A DNA stretch of 64,000 nt from NCBI RefSeq assembly GCF_013035315.1, contig NZ_WQHP01000009.1, positions 1 through 64,000 on the forward strand, given 5' to 3'. The notes beneath the pieces were generated by a model. It made no database searches. It saw nothing but the letters and a program-made list of their open reading frames with translations, and had not been told where the DNA came from. The DNA is from Ruegeria arenilitoris. GTDB taxonomy: Bacteria; Pseudomonadota; Alphaproteobacteria; Rhodobacterales; Rhodobacteraceae. Position numbers and translations under genes: made by a program. This document shows positions 50,404 through 60,700 of the stretch, piece by piece (position 1 is the stretch's first letter; every line of letters begins with the position of its first letter).

Positions 50404-50848
50404 AATTGGCTTCGCCAATCCTTTCGTACAGGTCGAGCTGCGTTTCGAGGAAATCGATATGGCTTTCCTCATCGCGCAGCAATCCTTCGAACAGCGACAT
50501 AGAGACGTAGTCGCCTGCCTCGCGGCAATAGTCGCGCGCTTCGGCGTATAGAGCGCGGGCGTCCAGCTCTGCCGCCAAGTCACATTCCAGCGTTTCCTTG
50601 GGGTTCTGGCCAATCCTCAGAGGGTCGAGTTTCTGAAGGTTGGGGTGGCCTTCCAGAAAGATGATGCGTTCGATCAGCTTGTCCGCGTGCTCCATCTCTT
50701 CGATGGACTCTTCGCGGCTTTTCTTGGCCATGTGCCCAAGGCCCCAGTCTTCCTGGAGACGGTAGTGCAACCAGTACTGGCTGACCGCCGTTAGTTCATG
50801 CCGCAGAGATTTGTTGAGGTATTCGATGACTTTGGGATCGCCCTTCAT
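50363..50848 (-). CDS. bfr: Bacterioferritin
   Basis: A 161-residue four-helix ferritin with ferroxidase ligands in [25 protein letters not shown] and [10 protein letters not shown], and the haem-ligand Met in EEMEH. The ATG at 50848 gives the family N-terminus [11 protein letters not shown] and has AGGAG 7 nt upstream; an ATG 6 nt earlier is too close to that site. It stores iron as a 24-mer. Its start lies inside the bfd gene. Confidence 0.95.
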   Translation of the reverse strand: MKGDPKVIEYLNKSLRHELTAVSQYWLHYRLQEDWGLGHMAKKSREESIEEMEHADKLIERIIFLEGHPNLQKLDPLRIGQNPKETLECDLAAELDARALYAEARDYCREAGDYVSMSLFEGLLRDEESHIDFLETQLDLYERIGEANYAQLNASKMDEGE

Positions 50849-51089
50849 CTGCATTCTCCTGTGATACTCCGGTGCGCAATGCACGAAGCTGCATGGGGAC
50901 TTTCAGACTATCGCTTGCGCGCATTGTGTCTAGGAAAAGGGGCATGCATCCGCCGCAATCCGCTGACTTTCCGAGCGCATGATAGATTTTGCCGGGCGTA
51001 ATCACCGTGTCTGGGTCGGCGGTACGCATCCAGTCGATAGCGGCGCGGATGTCAGTATCCGAGATGTTTGTGCAGTGGCATACGATCAT
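50796..51089 (-). CDS. bfd: Bacterioferritin-associated ferredoxin-like [2Fe-2S] protein
   Basis: A 97-residue BFD-like protein. The cluster cysteines are CHC at residues 4-6 and CGGC near residue 45, as in Bfd, which donates electrons to free iron from bacterioferritin. A C-terminal tail of about 30 residues (after [10 protein letters not shown]) runs 53 nt into bfr in another frame and is not typical of the family. Immediate pairing with bfr supports the name. Confidence 0.88.
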   Translation of the reverse strand: MIVCHCTNISDTDIRAAIDWMRTADPDTVITPGKIYHALGKSADCGGCMPLFLDTMRASDSLKVPMQLRALRTGVSQENADEGRSQSHRIPQQISAA

Positions 51090-51120
51090 GGCTGTCAGGC
51101 TTTTTCGTCCGGCTAGGGTA

Positions 51121-51146
51121 AGAGGCGACGCATGTCCGCCGCCTCT
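51121..51146 (-). terminator. Weak hairpin between irpA-like gene and bfd
   Basis: AGAGGCG (51121-51127) and CGCCTCT (51140-51146) form a 7-bp stem with a 12-nt loop in the 70-bp gap between the imelysin gene and bfd. There is no T-run, so it may act as a partial terminator or an mRNA processing and stability site that lowers downstream expression. Confidence 0.3.
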
Positions 51147-51159
51147 GCACTTGGGGGTC

Positions 51160-52434
51160 TTAGTGGAATACCGCGTTGGGATTATCGAGGCTGTCCGATC
51201 CTTCGAATTCGATCTGGTCGAGTTCCAGGGCGGTTACAATCCGTTCGATGGTTTTGGTCTGATCAACCAAGCCGTTCACGCCGCCCATGATCAGATCTTC
51301 GCCACCTTCATTGCCGCGCTCCAGCATCTGGTCATAGGCAAACCCGGCTTCCGCAGTCGATTTGATCTGACCCAGAGCCCGCATCGTGTTGGCCAGTTTG
51401 GCCTTCATCTCGGCATCCAGTGACGGATCAGCCGCGATCACGAGGTCGGACAGCGACGCACCGCCAACCGGGGTGCCGTCGATACGGGTGTAATGACCCA
51501 GATAGACGTTCTCGATCCCAAGTCCGTCATAGTAGTGGCTGTTGTGGGTGTTATCCGAGAAGCAGTCGTGCTCTTCCTCGGGGTCGTTCAGCATCAGGCC
51601 AAGGCGCATACGCTCACCCGCCTGTTCGCCGTAGGACAGCGAACCCATGCCGGTCAGAATCGCGCTGACACCCGCGGTTTCGTTCGCGTTCAACTCGGCG
51701 CGCGCTGCTCCGCCTTGTTTCCACTGGTCTGCCATCCATTCCAGATCACTGACCAGCAACTCGGTCGCTGCGCTCAGGTACTGTGCGCGACGGTCACAGT
51801 TGTCGCCGGTGCAGTCATCGCCCTGAACGAAATCGGTGTAGGGACGGTTACCTGCGCCGGCACCGTGGCCGTTCAGGTCCTGACCCCACAGCAGGAATTC
51901 GATGGCATGATAGCCGGTGGCGACATTGGCTTCGATCCCATCTGCCTCGTGCAGGGTTTCGCCCAGCAACTCGGGGGTGATGGTGCTGGCGTCAATGGTC
52001 TTGCCGGACAGTTCGAATGACGGGTTGGCGATGACGTTCAGCGCGGCAAACTCGTTCTCATCGGTCGGGCCGCCATAGGAGGCGTCAACATAGTCGATCA
52101 GACCCTCGTCCAGTGGCCAGGCGTTCACTTTGCCTTCCCAATCGTCCACGATCGCGTTGCCAAACCGGTAAACCTCGGTCTGCTGGTAGGGGACGCGGGC
52201 CGCAACCCACGCGGCGCGTGCTGCATTCAGGGTCGCGTCCGACGGATCGGCGATCAGGGCGTTTACAGCCGCTTGCAGCGATTTGGCCGCGATCAGACTG
52301 TCGTCATATTTGGCCTCGGCGATGTCCGCATAGGTTTCCAGAACTTCAGCCTTCGAGGGTGGGGCGTCGCCTGCAACTGCGGCGGTCGCGAAACCTAAGG
52401 CCAATACGCTGGTGGCTGCAAAAAATTTGGTCAT
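51160..52434 (-). CDS. Imelysin-family iron-regulated periplasmic protein (IrpA-like)
   Basis: A 424-residue protein with a signal peptide (FFAATSVLALGFATAAVAG) and the intact imelysin motif GxHxxE in GYHAIEFLLWG (near residue 168), then the family stretch GAGNRPYTDF. Members are iron-regulated periplasmic or outer-membrane-associated proteins (IrpA, ICMP) implicated in iron uptake. It is the first gene of the leftward iron operon. The AT-rich upstream region has near-matches to TGA-N9-TCA, so iron control is likely. Confidence 0.9.
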   Translation of the reverse strand: MTKFFAATSVLALGFATAAVAGDAPPSKAEVLETYADIAEAKYDDSLIAAKSLQAAVNALIADPSDATLNAARAAWVAARVPYQQTEVYRFGNAIVDDWEGKVNAWPLDEGLIDYVDASYGGPTDENEFAALNVIANPSFELSGKTIDASTITPELLGETLHEADGIEANVATGYHAIEFLLWGQDLNGHGAGAGNRPYTDFVQGDDCTGDNCDRRAQYLSAATELLVSDLEWMADQWKQGGAARAELNANETAGVSAILTGMGSLSYGEQAGERMRLGLMLNDPEEEHDCFSDNTHNSHYYDGLGIENVYLGHYTRIDGTPVGGASLSDLVIAADPSLDAEMKAKLANTMRALGQIKSTAEAGFAYDQMLERGNEGGEDLIMGGVNGLVDQTKTIERIVTALELDQIEFEGSDSLDNPNAVFH

Positions 52435-52499
52435 TGGGTGACACTTTCCAGTCAGAAAAATTCCAAACCGCCGCGCTTGCGACGTATTCGCGGCAAAAC

Positions 52500-52541
52500 T
52501 GAGTGAAATAGTAAGTTAAGTCAACCTGAGTTTTATTGTCG
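52500..52541. promoter_or_regulatory. Near-match iron boxes upstream of the imelysin operon
   Basis: TGA-GTGAAATAG-TAA (52500-52514) and TGA-GTTTTATTG-TCG (52527-52541) each differ by one base from TGA-N9-TCA. They lie in an AT-rich stretch 66-107 bp before the imelysin start. Suggestive only, supported mainly by the iron function of the operon. Confidence 0.28.
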
Positions 52542-52673
52542 GAATTAAATGCCGCAGTTTTACTGGGTCTATCCCCGAAATTAGCGAGTCAGCACGCACT
52601 CGGCTGCGATTGCACGGCATTTGAATCGGACTAGAATAAAATCTGTGATTCCTTGGTGGATGGTGTTTTGTCC

Positions 52674-53195
52674 ATGAAATGCACAGCGATTGCTTTGATC
52701 CTGACCCCGGCGGTTGCACTGACGCAGGTGCAGGGTGCCTCTCATGAGCATGGCGTAGGGCATTTGGATATCGCATTTTCGGATGAGGCTTTTTCTTTGT
52801 CACTCGCGGTGCCCGCCGCCGATATTGTCGGTTTTGAGGGGCCTGCCGAGACCGACAATGACCGTGCGTTGGTCGCTGTTGCGATATCTGACCTTTCAAA
52901 ACCTCTGGGTCTGTTCGTGCCGTCCGAAGAAGCGGCATGTGTTACCGTCTCTGCCAATGTCACCCTGTCGGGCGAGGGGTTGGGGCAGGGCGCTGCCAAC
53001 ACCTCTGCCGAACAACATAGCGAATTTCTGGCCGACTACGTGATCCAATGTCAGGACATGGCCGCTTTGGCGGGTATCCGGTTTGGCTATTTCGACCGGT
53101 TCGAAAACGCTCAAAAACTGATGGTTCAGGTGTCTCGATCAGGTGAGAACCTTGCGTATGATGTCACACGCAGCCGGCCTGACCTTGGCCTGTAA
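52674..53195 (+). CDS. DUF2796 (ZrgA-like) periplasmic protein
   Basis: A 173-residue secreted protein (signal MKCTAIALILTPAVALTQVQG) with the DUF2796 opening ASHEHGVGHLDIAF, then LAVPAADIVGFEG and IRFGYFDRFENAQ. ZrgA homologues in other bacteria aid zinc uptake and usually have a His-rich linker; this version lacks it, keeping only the N-terminal HEHGVGH. The ATG at 52674 is chosen over a start 21 nt earlier. It is divergent from the imelysin operon and may share its regulatory region. Confidence 0.78.
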   Translation: MKCTAIALILTPAVALTQVQGASHEHGVGHLDIAFSDEAFSLSLAVPAADIVGFEGPAETDNDRALVAVAISDLSKPLGLFVPSEEAACVTVSANVTLSGEGLGQGAANTSAEQHSEFLADYVIQCQDMAALAGIRFGYFDRFENAQKLMVQVSRSGENLAYDVTRSRPDLGL

Positions 53196-53221
53196 CTTGG
53201 GGTTCGTCCGAGCGCCCCAAA

Positions 53222-54121
53222 TCACACCTTGCTGAGCATCCAGTCGCGCACGCGTTTCGCATTATCGACCAACGGTTTGTAGTCGGACCAGACCAGATAG
53301 AACCCATAACCGGTCTCCCAACTCCAATCCTCCAGCGCCGTCAACAGCCCGCGTTCCGCCATCGGGGTTGTAAGGTGACTCCACCCCAACGCATACCCTT
53401 CGCCCGCCAGAGTCGCCTGAAGTACCAGAGCATAATCGTTCAGCCTAAGACCGGAAACGGGCGGTTTTTGCGTGACGCCGAATGCATCGAACCAGTGGAC
53501 CCAGCCCGGGCGTTCACGCGTTGGTTCTTCAAGGTGGATCAATCGATGCCGCAGCAGGTCTTCGACTCTGGCTGGCCGCCCGCGCGTCTCAATCTCCACG
53601 GGGCTGGCGACGGGACAAAGCACCTCGTTGGCAATCAGTGCCGCGTTGCACCCTTCCCACGTTCCTTTGCCACGGCGAATGGCCAGACTGATGTTCTCGG
53701 CAACGATGTCGGGCTCGCGGTCGCTGGACTGTAACCTGAGGTCAATATCCGGGAACGTTTGATGAAATTCTTGCAGCTTTGGCATCATCCAAAAGAAGTT
53801 GAACGCGGATGAGGCGTTCAGCGTCACGTGATCGTTTTTGGTGAACTGGCGCACCGCGTTGACCGAGTTGAGAATCTGATCGAATGAGCGCGAAACATCC
53901 GAGTACAGCTTGGACCCAGCCGAAGTCAGGACGATTTTCCGGTGCTCGCGATGGAACAGCTGTATGCCAAGCGCAGTCTCCAATTGCTTGATCGCCGCAC
54001 TGACAGCAGGTTGTTTCACATTCATTTCATCCGCTGCACGCGTAATCGATTGCAGCCGCGCGGCTGCCTCAAAATATACCAGATGCTTTGAGGATGAGAC
54101 TGTTTTCCAGAGCTGATGCAT
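53222..54121 (-). CDS. LysR-family regulator of the mttB/DMGDH-like pair
   Basis: A 299-residue LysR protein of the GcvA-like type: SSKHLVYFEAAARLQSITRAADEMNVKQPAVSAAIKQLETALG, then an effector domain ending near GYGFYLVWSDYKPL. It is divergent from the MttB homologue across 93 bp, and so is its probable regulator, sensing a quaternary amine or a product (inference). It overlaps nothing and ends 26 nt from the DUF2796 gene stop. Confidence 0.87.
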   Translation of the reverse strand: MHQLWKTVSSSKHLVYFEAAARLQSITRAADEMNVKQPAVSAAIKQLETALGIQLFHREHRKIVLTSAGSKLYSDVSRSFDQILNSVNAVRQFTKNDHVTLNASSAFNFFWMMPKLQEFHQTFPDIDLRLQSSDREPDIVAENISLAIRRGKGTWEGCNAALIANEVLCPVASPVEIETRGRPARVEDLLRHRLIHLEEPTRERPGWVHWFDAFGVTQKPPVSGLRLNDYALVLQATLAGEGYALGWSHLTTPMAERGLLTALEDWSWETGYGFYLVWSDYKPLVDNAKRVRDWMLSKV

Positions 54122-54214
54122 AAACTGTGTTTATCCAAAACATCACCTTTTTCAACCGTCACGAACGCATTTCAGCAGGCTAATGTTCTGGCCAAATGAA
54201 TCGAGGAGTCCCCC

Positions 54215-55735
54215 ATGGCCAGACGCGCCCGCGCCTCGCGCGACCGCCAAAGCGCCCCCGCCGGAGCCCCGGCATCGCCGTACATCCAGCGGCGCCTGAG
54301 CTATTTCAACCCGTTGAACGAAGAGGATCTGGTGCGCCTCGAAGCGCAGGTTGACTGGATCCTGGAAGACGTGGGTATTGCATTTCGCGACGACCCTGAG
54401 GCGCTTGACCTCTGGCGGCGCGAGGGTGCACGGATCGAAGGCGACATCGTTCGCGCCGACGCAACGTGGATTCGTGATCTGTGCGCGAAGGCCCCGAAAA
54501 AGTTCACTCAATTGGCCCGCAACCCAGAGCGATCGGTCGTGATCGGCGACGGCAACCAAGTGTTCGCGCCGGTTTATGGCGCACCTTTTGTGCGCGACTT
54601 TAAAGGTGGGCGGCGCTATGGCGACATGGATGCGTTCCAGAAACTGGTCAAACTGACCTATCTGCACCCCAATCTGCATCACGGCGGTTTCGTCACCTGC
54701 GAACCCTGTGACGTGCCGGTCAGCAAGCGGCATCTGGACATGATGTTCGCCCACATGACGCTCAGCGACAAACCCCATCTCGGCGCGATCACCGAGATGA
54801 GCCGCGCACAAGACAGCGTCGATATGGCCGAGATCGTGTTTGGCGCGGACGTCATGGACCAGAACTGCGTCATCATGGGCAACGTCAACACCAACTCACC
54901 CCTGCTGGTGGATCGTGTGGTGACCGAAGCGGCGCGGGTCTATTCAACCCGTGGGCAGGGTATGATCGTGGTGCCCTTTATCCTGTCGGGGGCCATGGGG
55001 CCTGTCAGTACGGCGGCAAGCGTCGCACAGGCCATGGCCGAGGCGATGATGGTCTGCGCCTATGTCCAGCTATTGCGCCCGGGCGCGCCCTTTGTGTTGG
55101 GCAACTTCCTGTCGTCCATGTCGCTAAAATCCGGCGCGCCGACATTCGGCATGCCCGAGCCTGTGATGTCGAACTACGCAATCGGTCAGCTGGCGCGCCG
55201 CGCGGGCCTGCCGTTGCGCTGCGGCGGGTCGCTGACCGCCTCGAAAATCGAAGACGCACAAGCCGCATATGAATCCGCCGACTCGATGCATTCGACGATG
55301 CTTGCAGGGGCCAACTTCGTCCTGCACTCTGCAGGATGGCTCGAGGGCGGCCTATGCACCGGGTTCGAAAAACTGATCATGGATGCGGACCGGCTTGGCT
55401 CATACCAAAAGGTTCTGACTCAGGGACTGGATACCAGCGACGACGCTTTCGCGCGCGATGCCTATGGTGAGGTTGACGCAGGTGGTCACTTCCTTGGCTG
55501 CGGCCACACGATGCGAAACTATCAGACGGCGTTCTACGAGCCGAAACTCAGCGACAGCGAGAATGTCGAAAGTTGGGAGGAAGGCGGCTCCAAAGACATG
55601 CGCCGCCGCGCCTACGAGCGCTGGAACGCGATGCTGAACGAATATCAGCCCCCAACAATGGATGAAGCCAAGAAAGAAAAACTGGCGGCCTATGTCGCTC
55701 GGCGAAAGGAAGAAATCCCGGATGCCTGGTATTGA
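54215..55735 (+). CDS. MttB-family methyltransferase without pyrrolysine (MtgB-like)
   Basis: A 506-residue trimethylamine-methyltransferase-family protein. The TIM-barrel family stretches are RRLSYFNPLNEEDLVRLEAQVDWIL, HHGGFVTCEPCDVPVSKRHL, GNVNTNSPLL and AGANFVLHSAGWLEGGL. The frame is continuous and has no in-frame amber codon, so it is a non-pyrrolysine member like the glycine-betaine methyltransferase MtgB. Such enzymes normally pass methyl to a corrinoid protein, but no corrinoid protein gene is present. GAGGAG precedes the ATG. The adjacent DMGDH-like gene suggests demethylation of an N-methylated amine (inference). Confidence 0.87.
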   Translation: MARRARASRDRQSAPAGAPASPYIQRRLSYFNPLNEEDLVRLEAQVDWILEDVGIAFRDDPEALDLWRREGARIEGDIVRADATWIRDLCAKAPKKFTQLARNPERSVVIGDGNQVFAPVYGAPFVRDFKGGRRYGDMDAFQKLVKLTYLHPNLHHGGFVTCEPCDVPVSKRHLDMMFAHMTLSDKPHLGAITEMSRAQDSVDMAEIVFGADVMDQNCVIMGNVNTNSPLLVDRVVTEAARVYSTRGQGMIVVPFILSGAMGPVSTAASVAQAMAEAMMVCAYVQLLRPGAPFVLGNFLSSMSLKSGAPTFGMPEPVMSNYAIGQLARRAGLPLRCGGSLTASKIEDAQAAYESADSMHSTMLAGANFVLHSAGWLEGGLCTGFEKLIMDADRLGSYQKVLTQGLDTSDDAFARDAYGEVDAGGHFLGCGHTMRNYQTAFYEPKLSDSENVESWEEGGSKDMRRRAYERWNAMLNEYQPPTMDEAKKEKLAAYVARRKEEIPDAWY

Positions 55736-55746
55736 ACCGGCGATCT

Positions 55747-55815
55747 CTTCATCTGGCCGAAAATAACTTCGGGGGTGAATTGAGCCGCAGGCTCAAGAGG
55801 GGGCAGACAGCCCCC
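55747..55815 (+). repeat. Dispersed Rhodobacterales-type intergenic repeat, copy 2
   Basis: Begins CTTCATCTGGCCGAAAATAA, then GGGGGTGAATTG, a small hairpin GAGCC-GCA-GGCTC (55782-55794) and a second GGGGGC-AGACA-GCCCCC (55799-55815) followed by TTTCC. The opening is the same as on the minus strand at 43509. It lies between mttB and the DMGDH-like gene and may partly terminate or stabilise the transcript. Confidence 0.6.
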
Positions 55816-55853
55816 TTTCCCTAAACATCACACTCATGACACAGGACGTTTCC

Positions 55854-58304
55854 ATGCCTGAAATTCAAAAAGACGAAAGCACCGGCGGCAAAAAACTCCC
55901 GTCTCACGCCAAGGTCGTCGTGATCGGCGGCGGTGTCGTTGGATGCTCTATCCTGTTCCACCTCGCCAAATTCGGTTGGAAAGACGTGGTCTTGCTGGAA
56001 CGTGATGAGCTGACCTCCGGCTCCTCCTGGCACGCGGCGGGTCAGATCCATACGATCAGTTCAGACCCCAACATCTCGCGCCTGCAAAGCTATACGATTG
56101 ATCTGTATAAAGAGATCGAGGAGACCTCGGGCCATTCCGTCGGCCTGCACATCACCGGCGGCTTCTATCTGGCCTCAACCAAGGACTGGTACGACTACCT
56201 CAAACGCGAACGGTCCAAGGCGCGCTATATGGGGCTGCACCAGGAGTTCATCAGTCCGAAAGAGGTGGCCGAGCGCCACCCGCTGATCGACCCGAAACAC
56301 TATCACGCAGCGCTCTGGGATGATCAGGACGGTGATCTGGATCCCTCGGGCGCGACCTATGCCTTTGCCAAATCCGCCAAGGTGCACGGGGCGCAGTATT
56401 TCACCCACTGCGGCGTGACCGGGATGAGCCAGCGCCCCGACGGTAGCTGGGATCTGACCACACCCAAGGGGCAGATCAATGCCGAGTATGTGGTGAACTG
56501 CGGCGGCCTCTGGGCGCGTGAGGTTGGGCATATGTCGGGTGTCCACCTGCCGGTACAGCCGATGGAGCATCACTACCTGATCACCGAAAAGATCGATGCG
56601 GTCGCCAATCACGGCACGCGTCTGCCCGCCGGGATCGACTATGAGGCAAACATATATTTCCGTCAGGAACGTCAGGGCATGCTTCTTGGTACCTACGAGC
56701 CCAAGGGTACACCGTGGAAGGTCGACGGCACGCCATGGGACTTTGGGCATGAACTTCTGCAGCCTGATCTGGACCGCGTTGCCGACCGACTAGAGATGTC
56801 ATTCGAGCGAATTCCGGCGATCGGCGAGGCCGGGATCAAGGATATCATCAACGGGCCGTTTACATTTGGTCCAGACGGCAACCCGATGATCGGCCCTGTT
56901 CCGGGCATGAAGAATTACTGGGTCGCCGTGGGTGTCATGGCCGGCTTCTGTCAGGGCGGCGGCGTGGGTCTGACCATGGCGGAATGGATGATCGACGGCG
57001 AACCCTCGATTGACGTTTGGGCCATGGACGTTGCGCGCTTTGGAGAGTTTGCGACCCCGGATTGGGGCACGATCAAATCGACGGAGAATTACGAACGCCG
57101 CTTCGTTATGACCTTTCCGAACGAAACCTTGCCAAAGGGGCGGATGCAGAAAACGACTGCGCTGTACGACCGGCTGGTGGCAAAGGGCGCTGTGATGGGG
57201 CAGGGGTTCGGCCTTGAGAACGCGCTGTGGTTCGCGGACAGCCCGGAAGACGCGCATGAAACACCCACATTCGAGCGCAACCGCAGCCACGACTACGTGG
57301 CGCGCGAGGTCAAAGCCGTGCAAGAAGCTGTCGGCGGTATCGAAATCGCCAACTTCGCCAAGCATGAATTCAAGGGCGCTGGGGCGCGCGACTACCTCAA
57401 CAAGACGCTGGCCGGCTATGTCCCGAAACCCGGTCGTCTGACACTGACGCCGATGCTGACCGAAAAGGGTCGCCTGTACGGTGACCTCACCGTTGCGTGC
57501 CTGGCGGATGATCACTTCATGCTGTTCGGTTCGGGTGCGATGCAGGATGCGCACCGCCGCTGGTTCGAAAAGAACCTGCCCGAGGATGTGAGCTATGCCA
57601 ACGTCTCAGATGATTGGCACGGCATTGCGCTGTCCGGTCCAAAGTCGCGCCAGTTGCTGGCCCGCATCACCCGCGAGGATGTCAGCGCTGATGCCCTGAA
57701 GTTCCGTGATCTTCGCCAGACATTTGTCGGCGGGGTGCCAGTGATCCTGAACCGAATCTCGTTCTCGGGCGAGTTGGGTTTTGAGATCTACTGCCGTCCG
57801 CAATACCTGCTGCGTCTGGCCGAAGCGATCGAAGAGGCTGGTGCCGATCTGGACTATCGTTGGTACGGTGCACGGGCGTTGATGTCGCTGCGCCTTGAGA
57901 AAGGCTGGGGCGTCTGGACCACCGATTTCCGCCCTGATTTCAACGCGGTCGAGTCCGGGATGGATGCCTTCATCAATTGGAAGAAGGACTTTTTCGGCAA
58001 GGACGCGACGCTGGCCATCAAGAAGGAAGGTGTCACCCGCAAGCTGGTGACAATGACAATCGACGTGGACGGCATCGACGTCTCGAACGATGAAGCGATC
58101 CTGAAGGATGGCGAGGCCGTGGGATACGTGTCCTCGGGTGGTTATGCGCATCGCGTCGGCAAATCGATGGCGATGGGGTATGTGTCCACAGACAGCGCGA
58201 TACCGGGCACAAAACTTCAGGTCGAGATTTTGGGCGATCTGTATGATGCCGAAGTGTTGGGCGCACCGATTTACGACGCCACCGGGGCAAACATGCGCGC
58301 GTAA
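55854..58304 (+). CDS. Dimethylglycine/sarcosine dehydrogenase-like FAD and folate protein
   Basis: An 816-residue fusion of an N-terminal DAO-type FAD domain (VVVIGGGVVGCSILFHLAKFG; the His of SWHAAGQ is the covalent-FAD site in dimethylglycine dehydrogenase) and a C-terminal GcvT-like tetrahydrofolate domain (from about residue 430; VPVILNRISFSGELGFEIYC). It would oxidise N-methyl groups and pass the one-carbon unit to THF. ATG 55854 with AGGA upstream is preferred over one 18 nt earlier. Following the MttB homologue suggests stepwise demethylation of a quaternary amine such as glycine betaine or proline betaine (inference). Confidence 0.87.
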   Translation: MPEIQKDESTGGKKLPSHAKVVVIGGGVVGCSILFHLAKFGWKDVVLLERDELTSGSSWHAAGQIHTISSDPNISRLQSYTIDLYKEIEETSGHSVGLHITGGFYLASTKDWYDYLKRERSKARYMGLHQEFISPKEVAERHPLIDPKHYHAALWDDQDGDLDPSGATYAFAKSAKVHGAQYFTHCGVTGMSQRPDGSWDLTTPKGQINAEYVVNCGGLWAREVGHMSGVHLPVQPMEHHYLITEKIDAVANHGTRLPAGIDYEANIYFRQERQGMLLGTYEPKGTPWKVDGTPWDFGHELLQPDLDRVADRLEMSFERIPAIGEAGIKDIINGPFTFGPDGNPMIGPVPGMKNYWVAVGVMAGFCQGGGVGLTMAEWMIDGEPSIDVWAMDVARFGEFATPDWGTIKSTENYERRFVMTFPNETLPKGRMQKTTALYDRLVAKGAVMGQGFGLENALWFADSPEDAHETPTFERNRSHDYVAREVKAVQEAVGGIEIANFAKHEFKGAGARDYLNKTLAGYVPKPGRLTLTPMLTEKGRLYGDLTVACLADDHFMLFGSGAMQDAHRRWFEKNLPEDVSYANVSDDWHGIALSGPKSRQLLARITREDVSADALKFRDLRQTFVGGVPVILNRISFSGELGFEIYCRPQYLLRLAEAIEEAGADLDYRWYGARALMSLRLEKGWGVWTTDFRPDFNAVESGMDAFINWKKDFFGKDATLAIKKEGVTRKLVTMTIDVDGIDVSNDEAILKDGEAVGYVSSGGYAHRVGKSMAMGYVSTDSAIPGTKLQVEILGDLYDAEVLGAPIYDATGANMRA

Positions 58305-58361
58305 GTTTCGCAAGCAACGGCTGCCAGCAGCCAAAGATCAATCCATTTCTCGCCCACCTGT

Positions 58362-59443
<1,082 letters not shown>

Positions 59444-59444
<1 letters not shown>

Positions 59445-60700
59445 CAGGCCCTCCCTGCCCAGTGAAGCCAGACCGCCGCCGTCCAGGTGAAGGCCTTTCC
59501 GCCTGCCGGGCTGCCGGTTTTGGGATCGAAGTACTCGGCGAAGCCAAATCCCGAGATCAGATCGCCTGTTTTTTGGCGCAACTGATCTGCTTGCTCGCTA
59601 TGGCCCAAGTCCTGCAGTCCGAACCCGATCATCATGTTCATGAAGGCCCAGGTGGGGCCACGCCAATAGCGGCGCGCGTCGAACTTCGGCATGTCCGGAT
59701 CATAGCTTGGAACGGGGTAGGGCACGGTTGCCAGCGTGGTTTTCAACCGTTCCAGCATCTTGTCCGACTCGATACCCGCATACCAGCACAGGTAGGACGC
59801 GTTCGAAACGCTGTCGGCCATCTCGCCGGTGTGCGCGTCGCGCGCGTCAAAACTGCCTAGCTCTTCATTCCAAAGGGAATGCGCACCGGCTTCCAGTTTT
59901 TCGATGTCTGCGCTGAGGCCTTCAGCGTCCAAGCCAAGCTGTTCGCTGATCACCAACAAGTCCCGCGCAGCGCGCAGCGTAGTGAAGGTCATCGTTGGAT
60001 CGGCAACACGGAACGGGTTCAGCGTCAGCAGTTCCTGTTGATCCCAGCCCGCCTTTCGGCCGATTTGTACCAGCTTGATGTAGCGGTCATAATCGAACTT
60101 CGTCGGGCGATCCTCGCTGTTCACGTGGCTTGTGTCCCGGCGTTGGTACTCGCCCACGTCTGACGCATCCATGCACGCCATGGAGTTGTCCCAGTCAGGC
60201 GCGTTGTCGCGGCCTGCTTCCCACGGATGGGTGGTGCAGACGGCCCCAAACTCGTCAAGGCGCCATTTCATGATCCAGCGGTGCCAGGCCAGCAGCTTGG
60301 GGAACAGCGCTTTCATCCGGGCGTCTCCGAACCCGGTGTCCTGCTCCCAGATCTTGCGCGTCATCGTGGCCGCGATGGGCGGCTGGATAATGCCCGAGGA
60401 CGGGATCGGACCATTGCAACCCCAGACATCGGGGCCGGGGAAATACCCCTCGTCCTGCTGGTGGAACAGGATATGAGGCACCATGCCATCATCCCATTGC
60501 CCGGTGAAAAGCGTCTCGATTTCCGTCCAGGCGCGGTCGAGGTCGAACTGGGCAAAGCCAAGCGCAGCTATCGCGCTGTCCCAGTTCCATTGGTACGGGT
60601 ACAGCCCTTCGGTCGGGATGGTGTAGCCGCCACGATCATTGGCAATCAGGATGTTGCGCGCTTCGCGGTCGGGGTTCGTATGTTGGTTCATCTGTGTCAT
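59444..60700 (-). CDS. Intracellular glycoside hydrolase, MgH/GH63-type (glucosyl- or mannosylglycerate hydrolase)
   Basis: A 418-residue (alpha/alpha)6 enzyme. GGYTIPTEGLYPYQWNWDSAIAALGFAQ, WGCNGPIPSSGIIQPPIAA, HPWEAGRDNAPDWDNSM and YWRGPTWAFMNMMIG resemble bacterial mannosylglycerate/glucosylglycerate hydrolases. It has no signal peptide, so it works on imported substrate. Being between the permease and ATPase genes of a sugar ABC transporter, it probably cleaves a compatible-solute glycoside after uptake. The exact sugar is not readable; trehalose-type substrates are also possible. Confidence 0.8.
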
